DNA of 64,000 nucleotides from JACDAN01 sp963834825 (GTDB lineage: Bacteria; Actinomycetota; Thermoleophilia; Gaiellales; Gaiellaceae): contig CAWICZ010000015.1 of the NCBI GenBank assembly GCA_963834825.1, forward strand, positions 372,001 to 436,000. The letters are read 5' to 3'. The notes beneath the pieces were generated by a model that saw nothing but the letters and a program-made list of their open reading frames with translations, searched no databases and was not told where the DNA came from. The first letter of the stretch is position 1. The number at the start of each line of letters is the position of its first letter. Position numbers and translations under genes: made by a program. Of this stretch, positions 35,105 to 43,958 are shown piece after piece.

Positions 35105-36818
35105 GGGCGAGGAACGGCAGGTAGGTCGTCAGGTCGACGTTGGCGACCGGCGGCAGCTCGTCGCCGGCGCAGCGGACCCGGTCGAGGCCGTCGTTCAGCG
35201 GCCGGTTGAACCAGCGTTCGAAGATCTGCCGGCGCTGGATCTCCTTCAGGGCCGCCACCACCGACGGCCGGGCGACGGAGAGCGGGAAGGTGCCGAGCGG
35301 GAACGTTCCGTCCTCGCTGCGGATGCGATAGAGCCCGTCCGCCGTCCGGATCCGGATCCACTTCCGGCCCGTCGGGATTCCGAATGCCTGCGGCGGGGCG
35401 AGGGAGCCGATGGCGAGCCCCTCGCGCCGGTCGCCGAGCCACCACACTCTCGGCTTCACCTGCACGAGCCTGGCGCGCGTGTCGGCGACGCTCTCGTAGT
35501 AGCTCCTGATCTGCTCCGCGGTCGGCCCGCGGACGCGGAAGCGGCGGCCCATGCGCTGCTGGCGCAGCTCGTCGGCGATCACTTCGCGTGCGAGCGCCTC
35601 GGAGGCCCGGTTCTGGCCGAGCGCGCGACGGTACGCCCGTCGGCTGCCCCGGAACCGTGAGGCGATGATCGCGCGCTCCGCGGCCAGGACGTCCTCCCGG
35701 GCCACCGTGACGAGTCCGGCGAGCACCGCCCGCGCGTAGGCGGCCGAAAAGGCGACGTCGCTGTCACGCGTCACGCGTGCCAGTTGGCCGACGCCACCGT
35801 ATGTGATCGCGCGTTCGTTGATGACGCAACGGACTCCGCGCCCCAGGGTGATCTGCCCCGTCGTGGTCTCTGGATTGAAGTCCGGACCGGCCGCCTCGGG
35901 GCCATTGCAGAGGGAGGGATTCCGCGTCCAGAGCCAGACGCAGGCGCCGACCTCCTTGTCGGGGTCGGCCTGCGCGGTGTTCCGCGCCTGCCAACCCCAG
36001 GACCAGACGCTGCCGAGGCCGTACTCGCGCGCCACCTGCTTGGCCGCAAGCGCCTGGAGCCTGACGTGGTTGAACCAGGCGATCGCCCCCATCGAGCCCC
36101 GGTTCGACGCCTGGAACCCGAGCATGATCCCGACCCGCTTGGCCGGGATCCCGATCTCGGTGAACGTGCGCACCGCCTCGCGGAACTGGTTCCGCAGCGT
36201 CCGGCTCCCCGCCACCGTTCCCTGCCGGTGGATCAGCTTGCCGGTGAAGTAGACCTCTTGGACGAGGTCGCCGTAGTGCGCTGCCTCGCGCCACCAGAGG
36301 CCGGCGTCGCCCTGGGTGTACGGCCGGCTCGAGATCAGCAGCATCGGCCGAGCTCCGAGGTCGCGCAACGTTTTCATGAAGACGATCACGTTGTGCCGGT
36401 ACTGGGCGTTGTTCGGCGTCCACGGCGTCGTCGTGGACGCGCCGAAAAGCTCGTTCAACGCCATCCACGGCCGCGAGCAGTCCGTCGATCCGGCGGCGCG
36501 GTAGAAGATTCGGTGCGCCCAATCGCGGACCGTCGCCTCGTCCTCCGGACGGTCGGGCGTACCCACCCGGCCGTTCATGTTCAGGTCGAAGTACACGGTC
36601 TTCGCGCCGCCTGCGCGGAGCTGCGCCGGGAAGATGAAGTTCGACGCGGCGGCGATCACGCCCGGCCGTGCGAACCGGTACCAGAACGGCACCGATCCAT
36701 CGGCGAAGTCGACCCACGCCGTCCCGCTTCGCGGCAGGTCGCAGGCAGCCTCGGCCGGCCGAGCGACGCCGGCGAAACAGACAATCGCGACGACCCCCGC
36801 GAGGACGGCCTTCCGCAC
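35094..36818 (-). CDS. Secreted protein of unknown function (glycosidase-like N-domain, SurA-like helical part)
   Basis: 574 residues from GTG 36818, which opens a signal peptide ending near PAEAACD. Residues 30-330 hold alternating strands and helices with many aromatic residues and a VWSWGWQARN segment, which suggests a TIM-barrel sugar-binding or glycosidase-like domain. Residues 370-460 are basic and helical (AIIASRFRGSRRAYRRAL then EALAREVIADELRQQ) and recall SurA-type chaperone helices. I cannot name the family. A long upstream in-frame extension is a shadow of the DUF4395 gene. Convergent with cysA. Confidence 0.7.
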   Translation of the reverse strand: MRKAVLAGVVAIVCFAGVARPAEAACDLPRSGTAWVDFADGSVPFWYRFARPGVIAAASNFIFPAQLRAGGAKTVYFDLNMNGRVGTPDRPEDEATVRDWAHRIFYRAAGSTDCSRPWMALNELFGASTTTPWTPNNAQYRHNVIVFMKTLRDLGARPMLLISSRPYTQGDAGLWWREAAHYGDLVQEVYFTGKLIHRQGTVAGSRTLRNQFREAVRTFTEIGIPAKRVGIMLGFQASNRGSMGAIAWFNHVRLQALAAKQVAREYGLGSVWSWGWQARNTAQADPDKEVGACVWLWTRNPSLCNGPEAAGPDFNPETTTGQITLGRGVRCVINERAITYGGVGQLARVTRDSDVAFSAAYARAVLAGLVTVAREDVLAAERAIIASRFRGSRRAYRRALGQNRASEALAREVIADELRQQRMGRRFRVRGPTAEQIRSYYESVADTRARLVQVKPRVWWLGDRREGLAIGSLAPPQAFGIPTGRKWIRIRTADGLYRIRSEDGTFPLGTFPLSVARPSVVAALKEIQRRQIFERWFNRPLNDGLDRVRCAGDELPPVANVDLTTYLPFLALTT

Positions 36819-36850
36819 GGGGGAGATGGTAGCCAGCCCCCAAGCAGGAA

Positions 36851-37342
36851 CTAGCGATTCCGCGCGGGCTGAGGCGGCAGGGGGCAGGAGACGAACGGCC
36901 GTCCGAGCAGGATCGAGCCCAGCTTGTACGCCTCGCAGCCGGTGCAGAAGCCGGTGACTGCGGCGATCAGCGCCAGTCCCGCGACGAGGCCGCCGAGAAC
37001 AGCTCCGACCGTCTCGAACCCGAGCGCCCATGACGCCGCCGCTGTCCCCAGGACCACAGCGCCGACCAGATTTGCGAACCGCGGCGGCCGCGAGTCCTCC
37101 AGTGACCCCTCGCCGAAGATCCGCTGCACGATCTCGAAGTACGCGAGGCACGGCAGGCAGTAGCGCCGTCCGAAGGTCAGGCCGACCGCGAGCTGGAGTG
37201 CGAGCAGGCCGAGCAGCCACCAGGCGCCGGTCGCAACCGCGAGGACGGCGAGCAGCCCGATCGTCGCCTGGTTGAAACGGGGCGCGCGCGAGTCGATCAC
37301 GTCCAGGTCGCGGTAGGGATCCGCAGCGCGCACCGAACCCAT
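36851..37342 (-). CDS. DUF4395 membrane protein
   Basis: 163 residues from ATG 37342 (GTG 37333 is also possible). Starts with DSRAPRFNQATIG, typical of DUF4395, and has four membrane helices. Two CxxC motifs stand out: RYCLPCLAYFE and GFCTGCEAYKLG. These may bind a metal or take part in thiol chemistry at the membrane; DUF4395 genes often lie near thioredoxin-like or rhodanese genes in actinobacteria, though none is here. Divergent from the FlgD-like gene with an 18-base gap. Confidence 0.8.
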   Translation of the reverse strand: MGSVRAADPYRDLDVIDSRAPRFNQATIGLLAVLAVATGAWWLLGLLALQLAVGLTFGRRYCLPCLAYFEIVQRIFGEGSLEDSRPPRFANLVGAVVLGTAAASWALGFETVGAVLGGLVAGLALIAAVTGFCTGCEAYKLGSILLGRPFVSCPLPPQPARNR

Positions 37343-37360
37343 TACTACACTCGCCGCAGC

Positions 37361-38275
37361 TTGCCGCGCCACCTCCGCACCATCCTCGTCCTCCTCATCC
37401 TCGGCGCCACCGCCGCCGCCTTCGTCGTCACCGAGGATCTGAAGCTCGAGCCGGATCCGATCGCCCGCCCACGCATCGACCGCACATTCTCGCCTGTCTG
37501 CGACTGCGAACAGCAGACGGCGCGGATCGCCTTCCGGCTTCGGGAGGAGGACGACCTCACCCTGACGATCGCCGACGAGAACGGTCAGGAGATCCGCACG
37601 CTGCTGCGCGACGCCCACTTTCGTCCCGGAGAGCATCAGTTCGGGTGGGACGGGCGCGACGCGCAGGGTCGACCCGTTCCCGAGGGCGTCTACCGGCCGC
37701 GAGTCGAGCTGGGGCGGCTCGGACGCGTGATCGAGTTCGCGCGCGGGATCAGGGTCGACGTAACGCCGCCGCGCATTCAGGTCCGAAATGTCAGCCGGCG
37801 CGTGCTCTCGCCCGATGGAGACGGGCGGGGGGATGCGATCACGATCCGCTACGTGGTCAGCGAGCCCGCCCACGCCCTGCTCCTGGTCAACGGGAAGCGC
37901 CGCGTGCGGACACGGCTTCGCACCCAGGGAGCGATTCGGTGGGCGCCGGACCGGCTGCGCCCGGGGCTGGAGCGAGTGCAACTCGTCGCCGTGGACGCCG
38001 CCGGCAATCGGGCCGCCGGCAAGCCGTTCTTCGTCCAGGTGCGCTACCTGGACGTGACGCCGTCGCGTCTCCGCGTGCGGCCGCGGCGCCTGATCACGGT
38101 CCGCGTCTCGACGGACTACCCTCGCTACACCTGGAGAATCGGCCGCCGCCGCGGCAGCGGCCGGGCCCACACGCTGCGCGTCCGGGCTCCCGCGACTCCC
38201 GGGCGCTACCTGCTCCGAGTGGAGGCGGGCGGCCGCCGGCAGGTCACCAACGTGCTCGTTCGGCGTCCTCGCTAG
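37361..38275 (+). CDS. Membrane-anchored FlgD-type Ig-domain protein
   Basis: 304 residues from TTG 37361; TACACT is nine bases upstream. One N-terminal membrane helix, a CDC pair near 47-49, then a FlgD-like Ig domain (FGWDGRDAQGRPVPEGVY near 97-114) and a second with a SPDGDGRGD motif near 150. The C-terminal region is rich in Arg and beta strands. It shares its Ig type with the secreted glycosidase at 14.4 kb. An envelope structural or adhesive role is likely. The next gene starts 11 bases after its stop. Confidence 0.75.
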   Translation: MPRHLRTILVLLILGATAAAFVVTEDLKLEPDPIARPRIDRTFSPVCDCEQQTARIAFRLREEDDLTLTIADENGQEIRTLLRDAHFRPGEHQFGWDGRDAQGRPVPEGVYRPRVELGRLGRVIEFARGIRVDVTPPRIQVRNVSRRVLSPDGDGRGDAITIRYVVSEPAHALLLVNGKRRVRTRLRTQGAIRWAPDRLRPGLERVQLVAVDAAGNRAAGKPFFVQVRYLDVTPSRLRVRPRRLITVRVSTDYPRYTWRIGRRRGSGRAHTLRVRAPATPGRYLLRVEAGGRRQVTNVLVRRPR

Positions 38276-38285
38276 CCTGAACCAG

Positions 38286-39696
38286 GTGCCGCGGACGAAG
38301 GTGCTGATCCTGCTCGCCTTCCTGGCCGCGCTGATTCCGGGGGTCGCATTCGGGTTCTGGCTTCACGACGAAGCGACGATCGATTATCGGCGCGGCTCGC
38401 CGACGATCGAGTTCGTCACGACGCTGAAGACGCCCGAGCAGAAACGCCCACGGAAGGTCGTGCTCCGCCTCCCCTGGCCCACCTACGGCCTGAAGGTGCA
38501 ACGCACGCATACCGCGACGGATTTCAAGCTCCGGCCGCCCTATCCGGCTGCGCTGGACGTTCAAGGCCGGCCACGTCCTCGAATTCCCGCCGTCGATCGC
38601 GTACGGCCGCCTCTACCTTGCTCAGCAGCGCGGTCGCTTCTTCGCCGTCCACCACCGGACCGGGAAGAAGGTCTGGGAGCGCCGCTTCGACCACTGCTCG
38701 GCGTCGTCGCCGACGGTCGCGTACCGCGTCGTCTACCACGCCTGGATGCAGCCCCTGCCCTGCAATCGTTACCCCCGCAGCCAGCCCGGCATGATCACGG
38801 CGATGGCGGCACGGACCGGGAAGCTCATCTGGCGGTTCGACGCCGGAGCCTTCGAGACGACGCCGCTCGTCATCGGCAAGACGCTCTACGCGGGCTCCTG
38901 GGACCACAAGCTCTACGCGATCAACATCTATACGGGCAAACCGCGCTGGACGTTCACCGCCGATCACGAGATCAACAGCTCCCCTGCCTACAGCGCGGGA
39001 AAGATCTATTTCGGGACCGACGCCGGAAGCCTCTACGCGATCAATGCGCGAACCGGGCGTCAGGTCTGGCGGGCGCGCGCACTTGCTCGCTTCGGGCGGC
39101 GCGAGTACTTCTACGCGACGCCAACGATCGCCTACGGCCGCGTCTTCATCGGCAACGCGGACGGGACGCTGTATGCGTTTGGCGCGTCGAGCGGCCGCCT
39201 GCTCTGGGCGCAGCGGGCCGGCACCTACATCTACACGGCAGCGGCGGTGTGGCGGCGCCACGTCTACGTCGGCACCTACGACGGCTACTTCATCGCCTTC
39301 AACGCGGCGACCGGCGACCGGCTCTGGCGTTTCGCGGCGTCGTCGGCAATTCACGGCGCGCCGAGCGTCGTCAACGGCATCGTGTACTTCGCCGCCTGCC
39401 CGCGGTGCGGCAGCGTGGCTTCCCGCTACGCGAAGCAGGGCGAGCGCGGTACCTACGGGCTGAACGCGCGGACCGGCAAGCTCATGTGGCACTGGCCGGA
39501 CGGTGTTTTCAGCCCCGTCGTCGCCGATAGCAACCACCTCTACGTCGTCGGCCGCTCGCGGGTCTTCAGCTTCGCGCCGAAGAATCGGCGTCCCGCTCAG
39601 CGCCGGCAAGCACGAAAGCAACAAGCGAAGCGGTCAGAGGCCAAACGAGGTACGAGTTCTGGAAGACGCGGGCCAGGTACAGGAGGGCGAAGATAG
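38286..39696 (+). CDS. PQQ-like beta-propeller protein, membrane-anchored (frameshift near 38547)
   Basis: GTG 38286 with TAGCCT seven bases upstream; the TAG is also the previous stop. One N-terminal membrane helix is followed by about 75 family-like residues. At about 38547 the frame must shift by +1, after which RWTFKAGHVLEFPPSIAYGRLYL and successive propeller blades continue to 39696. The blades have the repeat LYAIN-x-TG(K/R)-x-x-W found in BamB/PQQ-like quinoprotein propellers; no catalytic quinone site is evident. The last 45 residues are basic and overlap the convergent gene by 131 bases, so the true end may be earlier. Confidence 0.75.
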
Positions 39697-40885
39697 AGAC
39701 GGCGAAGCCCGCGGCGCCGATCCACAGCCGCCGTGAGCGCCATTGCGTCCACAGGAGCCAGGCCGTGAGCGGCAGCCAGAGCAGGAGCGCGAGCGGCAGG
39801 AACGGGTACGGCCCGAAGCGGTCGTCCAGGACGCCGAGCTCGAGCAGGACGCCCGCGAGCCCGTAGCCGATGATCCGGTACGTCTGCGCGCCATAGGCGA
39901 TCGTGTCGTCCCAGAGCGCGCCGGGGTCGGCGATCGCAAACGGGAGGATCCCGGCGACCAACACGAGCGCGAATGCCCCGGCGGCGCGGTAGAGGAGCGG
40001 CCGCGGCACCGCCCGGCTCAGCATCATCACCGCGACGAACGGCACGGCGACCAGGGCGAACTGCTTGAGCAGGACGGCGCCGCCGAGACACGCCGCTGCG
40101 AGGACGTAGCGGGAGCGGGTGACGAGGGCGAAGGCCAGCACCGTCAAGAGGAGGCTGGGCGCGTCGGCGGTCCCGAACCACGCGGCGCGGGTCGCCAGCG
40201 GATTTGCGGCGAGCGCCGCGCCGGCGGCGAGCTTCCACGGCAACGGCGCATCGAAGAGCAGCGCGGCGGCGAAGAGGGCCAGCGTGCAGAGCAGCACGAA
40301 GACCCGGTAGTCGTCGAAGGGTGCGGGAACGAGCCGCCACACCGCCGCGGTCTCGGCCGTCCCGGGGAAGTAGGCGAAGTGGTCGAGCGCCACCTGCGGC
40401 ACATCGGCGTCCGCCTCGACCGCGGTGTAGAACCGCTCGAGGCCCGAGCCCTGGTAGTCGTGCCCGTACGGGTTGATGCCGTCGAGGACGAGGTCTCCGG
40501 CCAGATCGATCTGGTACGTCGAGTCGTTGACGTAGTACCAGGGACGGGTTGCGTCCCGCAGGCCGACCTGCAGGAGCGTCGCCGGGATCGCCAGCAGCGC
40601 GATCACGACCGCGCAAACACCGGCGACGAACCAAGGCCGGAGCAGGCGCGCCGAGAGGACGAGGGCGCCCGCGAGTGCGACGACGACGCCCGCGAGAAGC
40701 GCGCTCGCGCGGAGGATCCCCACGTCCCACTCGAGGTCTGCCGCCCGCACGAGCGGCCCGAGAATGCCCTCAGGGTCGACCTGGATCGGACGGAACGGCC
40801 AGGGATCCGACCCGAGCTCCGGCACGGTCACCGCGACAAGAATGCCCAGGACGCCGAGGACGGCCCCGGCCTCGCGCCGCGTCAC
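39566..40885 (-). CDS. Integral membrane glycosyltransferase-like protein (GT-C/DUF2029 type)
   Basis: 439 residues from GTG 40885, which overlaps the O-antigen ligase-like stop (GTGA). It has about ten membrane helices, and the extracytoplasmic first loop holds GINPYGHDYQ, as in GT-C mannosyl- or arabinosyltransferase families. The catalytic Asp cannot be fixed without an alignment. Polyprenyl-phosphate sugars are the usual donors. Operon partner of the upstream ligase-like gene; its 3' end overlaps the propeller gene on the other strand. Confidence 0.75.
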   Translation of the reverse strand: MTRREAGAVLGVLGILVAVTVPELGSDPWPFRPIQVDPEGILGPLVRAADLEWDVGILRASALLAGVVVALAGALVLSARLLRPWFVAGVCAVVIALLAIPATLLQVGLRDATRPWYYVNDSTYQIDLAGDLVLDGINPYGHDYQGSGLERFYTAVEADADVPQVALDHFAYFPGTAETAAVWRLVPAPFDDYRVFVLLCTLALFAAALLFDAPLPWKLAAGAALAANPLATRAAWFGTADAPSLLLTVLAFALVTRSRYVLAAACLGGAVLLKQFALVAVPFVAVMMLSRAVPRPLLYRAAGAFALVLVAGILPFAIADPGALWDDTIAYGAQTYRIIGYGLAGVLLELGVLDDRFGPYPFLPLALLLWLPLTAWLLWTQWRSRRLWIGAAGFAVSIFALLYLARVFQNSYLVWPLTASLVAFVLAGAERDADSSARS

Positions 40886-42417
40886 CTGGTGCTGGGGACG
40901 GGCTCGCCCGTCGGGGCGCGCTCGGTCCTGGCCGCCTCGGCGGCCCGCTCGCGAGCGGGCACCGGAACCGCGAGGTAGGCGGCGCCGATGCCGAGCGCGA
41001 GCCAGGTGATCGGATCCTCGAAAAACCCGCTGTAGGCGAGCGCGTGCACGAAGAGCGCAAGGAGCACGGCTCCGATGGAGAGTGCCAGCGCCTCGTCGTA
41101 GCGTCGCAGGAGCAACACCATGCGGACTGCGGCCGCGAGCAGGAGCGCGTAGATCGCGAGCCCGACGATCCCGAGCTCGGCGGCGACGGTCAGCGGCGTC
41201 GTGTGCGAGACGAAGCGCGCGGTGCGTGCTCCGTCCTGCTCGGCGAGATCCTGGCTGGCCTGCGGCTGCGCCCCGAGGCCGACGCCGAAGATCGGCGCCT
41301 CGCGCACGACGTCGGCCGTGCGCTCGACCCTGGTCGACCTGCCGCTCGTCACGTCCCCGATCGACTGATCCTTCGCGTCGACGGCCACGAAGCCTGCCGC
41401 CGCCAGGACGACGATGGCGGTCGCTGCGACGACCGCTCGCCGGGCAACGCGGTCCCCCGCGATCAGCGTGACCACGAACGCGACCGCGAAGAGCGACGCC
41501 ATGCTCGTCTGTGAGTACGAGAAGTAGAGGCCGCCGAAGAGGAGCGCCGCGAGGCCCGCGGCGAGGTACACGTTGATCCTTCCCGTCCAGATCAAGACGA
41601 GGAGCACGGCGAAGCCCAGCACGACGTGGCGCCCGTACAGGCTCGGGTCGGTAAAGAGCGAGGTGACGCGGAAGAAGGGCGAGTACGCGTTCGCGACCTC
41701 GAGCTGCGGCGAGAAGAAGAAGAGATCCTTCGTCGCCTCCTGCCAGAGGCCGACGGCGGCGAAGACTGAGGCGAGGCCGATCGAGATCCACGCCAGCACC
41801 TTCGGAAGCCACGGAGCGAGCTCGGCGCGCGCGACCACGGCGACGAGCGCCGCGAAGGGCAAGAGAAAGAACGCGAGCAGGTTGGCGCCCGCGTCCAGGT
41901 CGCGGGACCAGAGCAGCGAGACCGAGGCAAGGGCGAAGAAGGCGGCGACGGGGACGGCGAGGAGCCTCGGCACCTGCGCGACCTCGCCCTGACGCAGCAC
42001 GCGCCAGGCGTAGGCAGTCGCTGCGGCGGCGAGAACGATGTAGAGCGGGACAAGCCGCCCGAGTCGCCCGGACTCGGCCAGGGCGAACAGGAAACGGTGG
42101 TCGCGGTCGAAGTCGAACGGGAGCCTGAACGGTGCGGCGAGGAGCAGCGCCGGGATCACGAACGCCGGATAGCGGACGAACACGGCCGCTCCGGCGGCGA
42201 GCAGGATGAGCCCGCCCGCGCCGGCAGCCGCCGCCGCGGGGGTGAGCACGTCCTCGAGCGTGTCGGTTCCGGCCATCGACAGCCCGAGAAGGATCTCCGC
42301 GACGACGATCAGCGCAAAGCCGGCGAGTAGGGTCAGCCGGCGGCCTGCAAGGAGCGTGAGCGCGGCGCCGCCTGCGCCGACCACCCCCGCAAGCTGCGCC
42401 AGATCACCCTCGCTCAT
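40882..42417 (-). CDS. O-antigen ligase/polymerase (Wzy/WaaL) family protein
   Basis: 511 residues from ATG 42417, with about 12 membrane helices. The large extracytoplasmic loop at about 345-400 contains FGVGLGAQP and SHTTPLTVAAELGIVGL, the typical end of the O-antigen ligase domain (H-x-x-x-L). The family joins or polymerises lipid-linked glycans. TAGTAT lies 12 bases before the ATG and overlaps the promoter region of the divergent deacetylase gene. First gene of a two-gene glycan operon. Confidence 0.85.
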   Translation of the reverse strand: MSEGDLAQLAGVVGAGGAALTLLAGRRLTLLAGFALIVVAEILLGLSMAGTDTLEDVLTPAAAAAGAGGLILLAAGAAVFVRYPAFVIPALLLAAPFRLPFDFDRDHRFLFALAESGRLGRLVPLYIVLAAAATAYAWRVLRQGEVAQVPRLLAVPVAAFFALASVSLLWSRDLDAGANLLAFFLLPFAALVAVVARAELAPWLPKVLAWISIGLASVFAAVGLWQEATKDLFFFSPQLEVANAYSPFFRVTSLFTDPSLYGRHVVLGFAVLLVLIWTGRINVYLAAGLAALLFGGLYFSYSQTSMASLFAVAFVVTLIAGDRVARRAVVAATAIVVLAAAGFVAVDAKDQSIGDVTSGRSTRVERTADVVREAPIFGVGLGAQPQASQDLAEQDGARTARFVSHTTPLTVAAELGIVGLAIYALLLAAAVRMVLLLRRYDEALALSIGAVLLALFVHALAYSGFFEDPITWLALGIGAAYLAVPVPARERAAEAARTERAPTGEPVPSTR

Positions 42418-42443
42418 CCCGGGACCCGGATACTACGTCCCTC

Positions 42444-43079
42444 GTGATCGAAGGCTGGAAGAGAGTGCTCGTGCTCGCGCCCCATACCGACGACGGCGAG
42501 TTCGGCTGCGGCGGCACGCTCGCCCGGCTTGTCGACGCGGGCACGGAAATCCGCTACGTCGCCTTCTCGATCGCCACGCGCTCTCTGCCGGAGGGCTTTC
42601 CGCCGGACACGCTGGCGCGCGAAGTCCGCGAGGCGACGGCCGAGCTCGGCATCACCCAGGACGGTCTCGTCGTCCACGACTTCGAGGTCCGGACGTTCCC
42701 CGAGCACCGCCAGGCGATCCTCGAGCTGCTGATCGCCCTCTGGGAGGACTGGCGGCCCGACGCCGTGCTCCAGCCCAGCCTGCGCGACATCCATCAGGAC
42801 CACCAGGTGGTCGCGGCGGAAGGGCTGCGTGCGTTCAAGCGGACGACGATCCTCGGGTACGAGATCCCCTGGAACAACTTCGACTTCGGCTACCAGGCAT
42901 ACGTTGCGCTCGAGAACGGACACATCGAGCGCAAGGTTGCGGCGCTCGCGAAGTACGAGTCGCAGCAGCACCGGCGATACTCGGACTCGGAGTACATCTG
43001 GAACCTCGCCCGCACGCACGGGACCAACGTCAATCGCGAGTACGCCGAGGTCTTCGAGGTCTACCGCGTCGTTGCCTGA
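42444..43079 (+). CDS. PIG-L family deacetylase
   Basis: 211 residues from GTG 42444. The zinc motif is HTDDGEFGCGG at 14-24 (family AHPDDxxxG) with the third ligand in HQDHQ near 116. The family removes acetyl groups from N-acetylglucosaminyl compounds, as in mycothiol, GPI or teicoplanin synthesis. The middle segment is close to the LmbE-like actinobacterial type. Divergent from the O-antigen ligase-like gene, so a role in glycan amino sugars is plausible. Convergent with the MarR gene, one base apart. Confidence 0.88.
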   Translation: MIEGWKRVLVLAPHTDDGEFGCGGTLARLVDAGTEIRYVAFSIATRSLPEGFPPDTLAREVREATAELGITQDGLVVHDFEVRTFPEHRQAILELLIALWEDWRPDAVLQPSLRDIHQDHQVVAAEGLRAFKRTTILGYEIPWNNFDFGYQAYVALENGHIERKVAALAKYESQQHRRYSDSEYIWNLARTHGTNVNREYAEVFEVYRVVA

Positions 43080-43517
43080 CTAGGCGTCGTCGAGGGCGGT
43101 CAGCTCGCGGAGCGCCGCTTTCAGGTCCTCGACGCGCTCCGGGTCGAGTCGCTGCCGCACCCGGCCGTCGAGCTCGCTGAGCACGGCGGCGGCAACCGGC
43201 TCGAAGGCGCGGCTGCGCGTCGTGAGAAAGATCAACGACGCGCGGCCGTCCTTCGGATCGCGGCGGCGCTCGACCAGCCCGTCGCGCTCCAGTCGGGGCA
43301 CCAGCTCGGTCATCGCCTGCTTGCTCAACCGCGCACGTCGGGCGAGCTCGCCCATCCGGAGCCCGTCCTCCTCGAACAGCGGCAGGAGCACCGAGCCGTA
43401 GGAAGGGCGGACGTCCCCAAAGCCCCGAGTGGTGAAGCGCTCGACCAAGAGCTCGTTCCATCGCTGCATCGCCTTCGCCAGGAGGAAGCCCAGGTCGTCC
43501 CGACCCGGCGCGGTCAG
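43080..43517 (-). CDS. MarR family transcriptional regulator
   Basis: 145 residues if started at CTG 43517, which overlaps the upstream stop as CTGA with GGGAG five bases before. The first internal ATG (at MQRWNELL) would remove most of helix 1. Winged helix region: MGELARRARLSKQAMTELV near 62-80, then the wing LVERRRDPKDGRAS. The family usually represses its own operon; a matching palindrome is in front of the operon at 43918-43954. Operon partner of the SRPBCC gene. Confidence 0.88.
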   Translation of the reverse strand: MTAPGRDDLGFLLAKAMQRWNELLVERFTTRGFGDVRPSYGSVLLPLFEEDGLRMGELARRARLSKQAMTELVPRLERDGLVERRRDPKDGRASLIFLTTRSRAFEPVAAAVLSELDGRVRQRLDPERVEDLKAALRELTALDDA

Positions 43518-43904
43518 GAGAACTCCCGGCGGATGTTCTCGAACTCCTCGAGCAGCGACGAGTACTGGGACTCGAAGAGCTGGTCGGGCATCCCCGATTG
43601 CTGGAACATCGTGAAGCTGAAGGCGCTCGTGCCGCTCTGCCAGCTCGACGACGCGAGTGGGGAAGAGGGCGAGCTCGTCCAGCGACGGCCCGGCGTACAT
43701 GTCGATCACGCCCGTGTCCGGATCGGCGTCGATCGTGAAATAGAACTCACCGAGGCCATTGACGACTTTCGCCTGGCCGTCCTCGTACCGCAACTCCCGC
43801 GCGAACTCGGTCGCCCACTTGGGCAGGTTCTCGACTTTCGAGAGATAGTCGAACACATTCTCTTTCGGCGCCTCAAGTACGGTCGTGACGGTTCGAGTCT
43901 GCAT
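43514..43904 (-). CDS. SRPBCC (polyketide cyclase-like) protein (frameshift near 43640)
   Basis: Starts at ATG 43904 with AGGAGG just upstream (GAGGTCCGC spacing). The SRPBCC fold starts with TVTTVLEAPKENVFDYLS and LPKWATEFA. At about 43640 a +1 shift turns a run-through into the MarR gene back into a proper tail (GTSAFSFTMFQQSGMPDQLF) ending at TGA 43516-43514, about 130 residues in all. Without the shift the frame would fuse to MarR, which is not a known architecture. The ligand is unknown. It is the first gene of the MarR-regulated pair. Confidence 0.75.
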
Positions 43905-43917
43905 GCGGACCTCCTAT

Positions 43918-43954
43918 TAGTCTGGTAGTGGACTAAATAGTACGGTACCAGACT
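43918..43954 (-). promoter_or_regulatory. MarR-type operator before the SRPBCC-MarR operon
   Basis: Two nested inverted repeats: TAGTC (43918-43922) with GACTA (43931-43935), and AGTCTGGTA (43919-43927) with TACCAGACT (43946-43954). The region is AT-rich compared with its surroundings and lies 14-50 bases before ATG 43904, where a promoter is expected. Confidence 0.6.
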
Positions 43955-43958
43955 TCTC

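Noticed and set aside
43080..43904. A natural fusion of an SRPBCC domain to a MarR regulator
   Set aside because: The middle of the frame is nonsense; a one-base shift restores a normal SRPBCC end and leaves MarR as a separate coupled gene.
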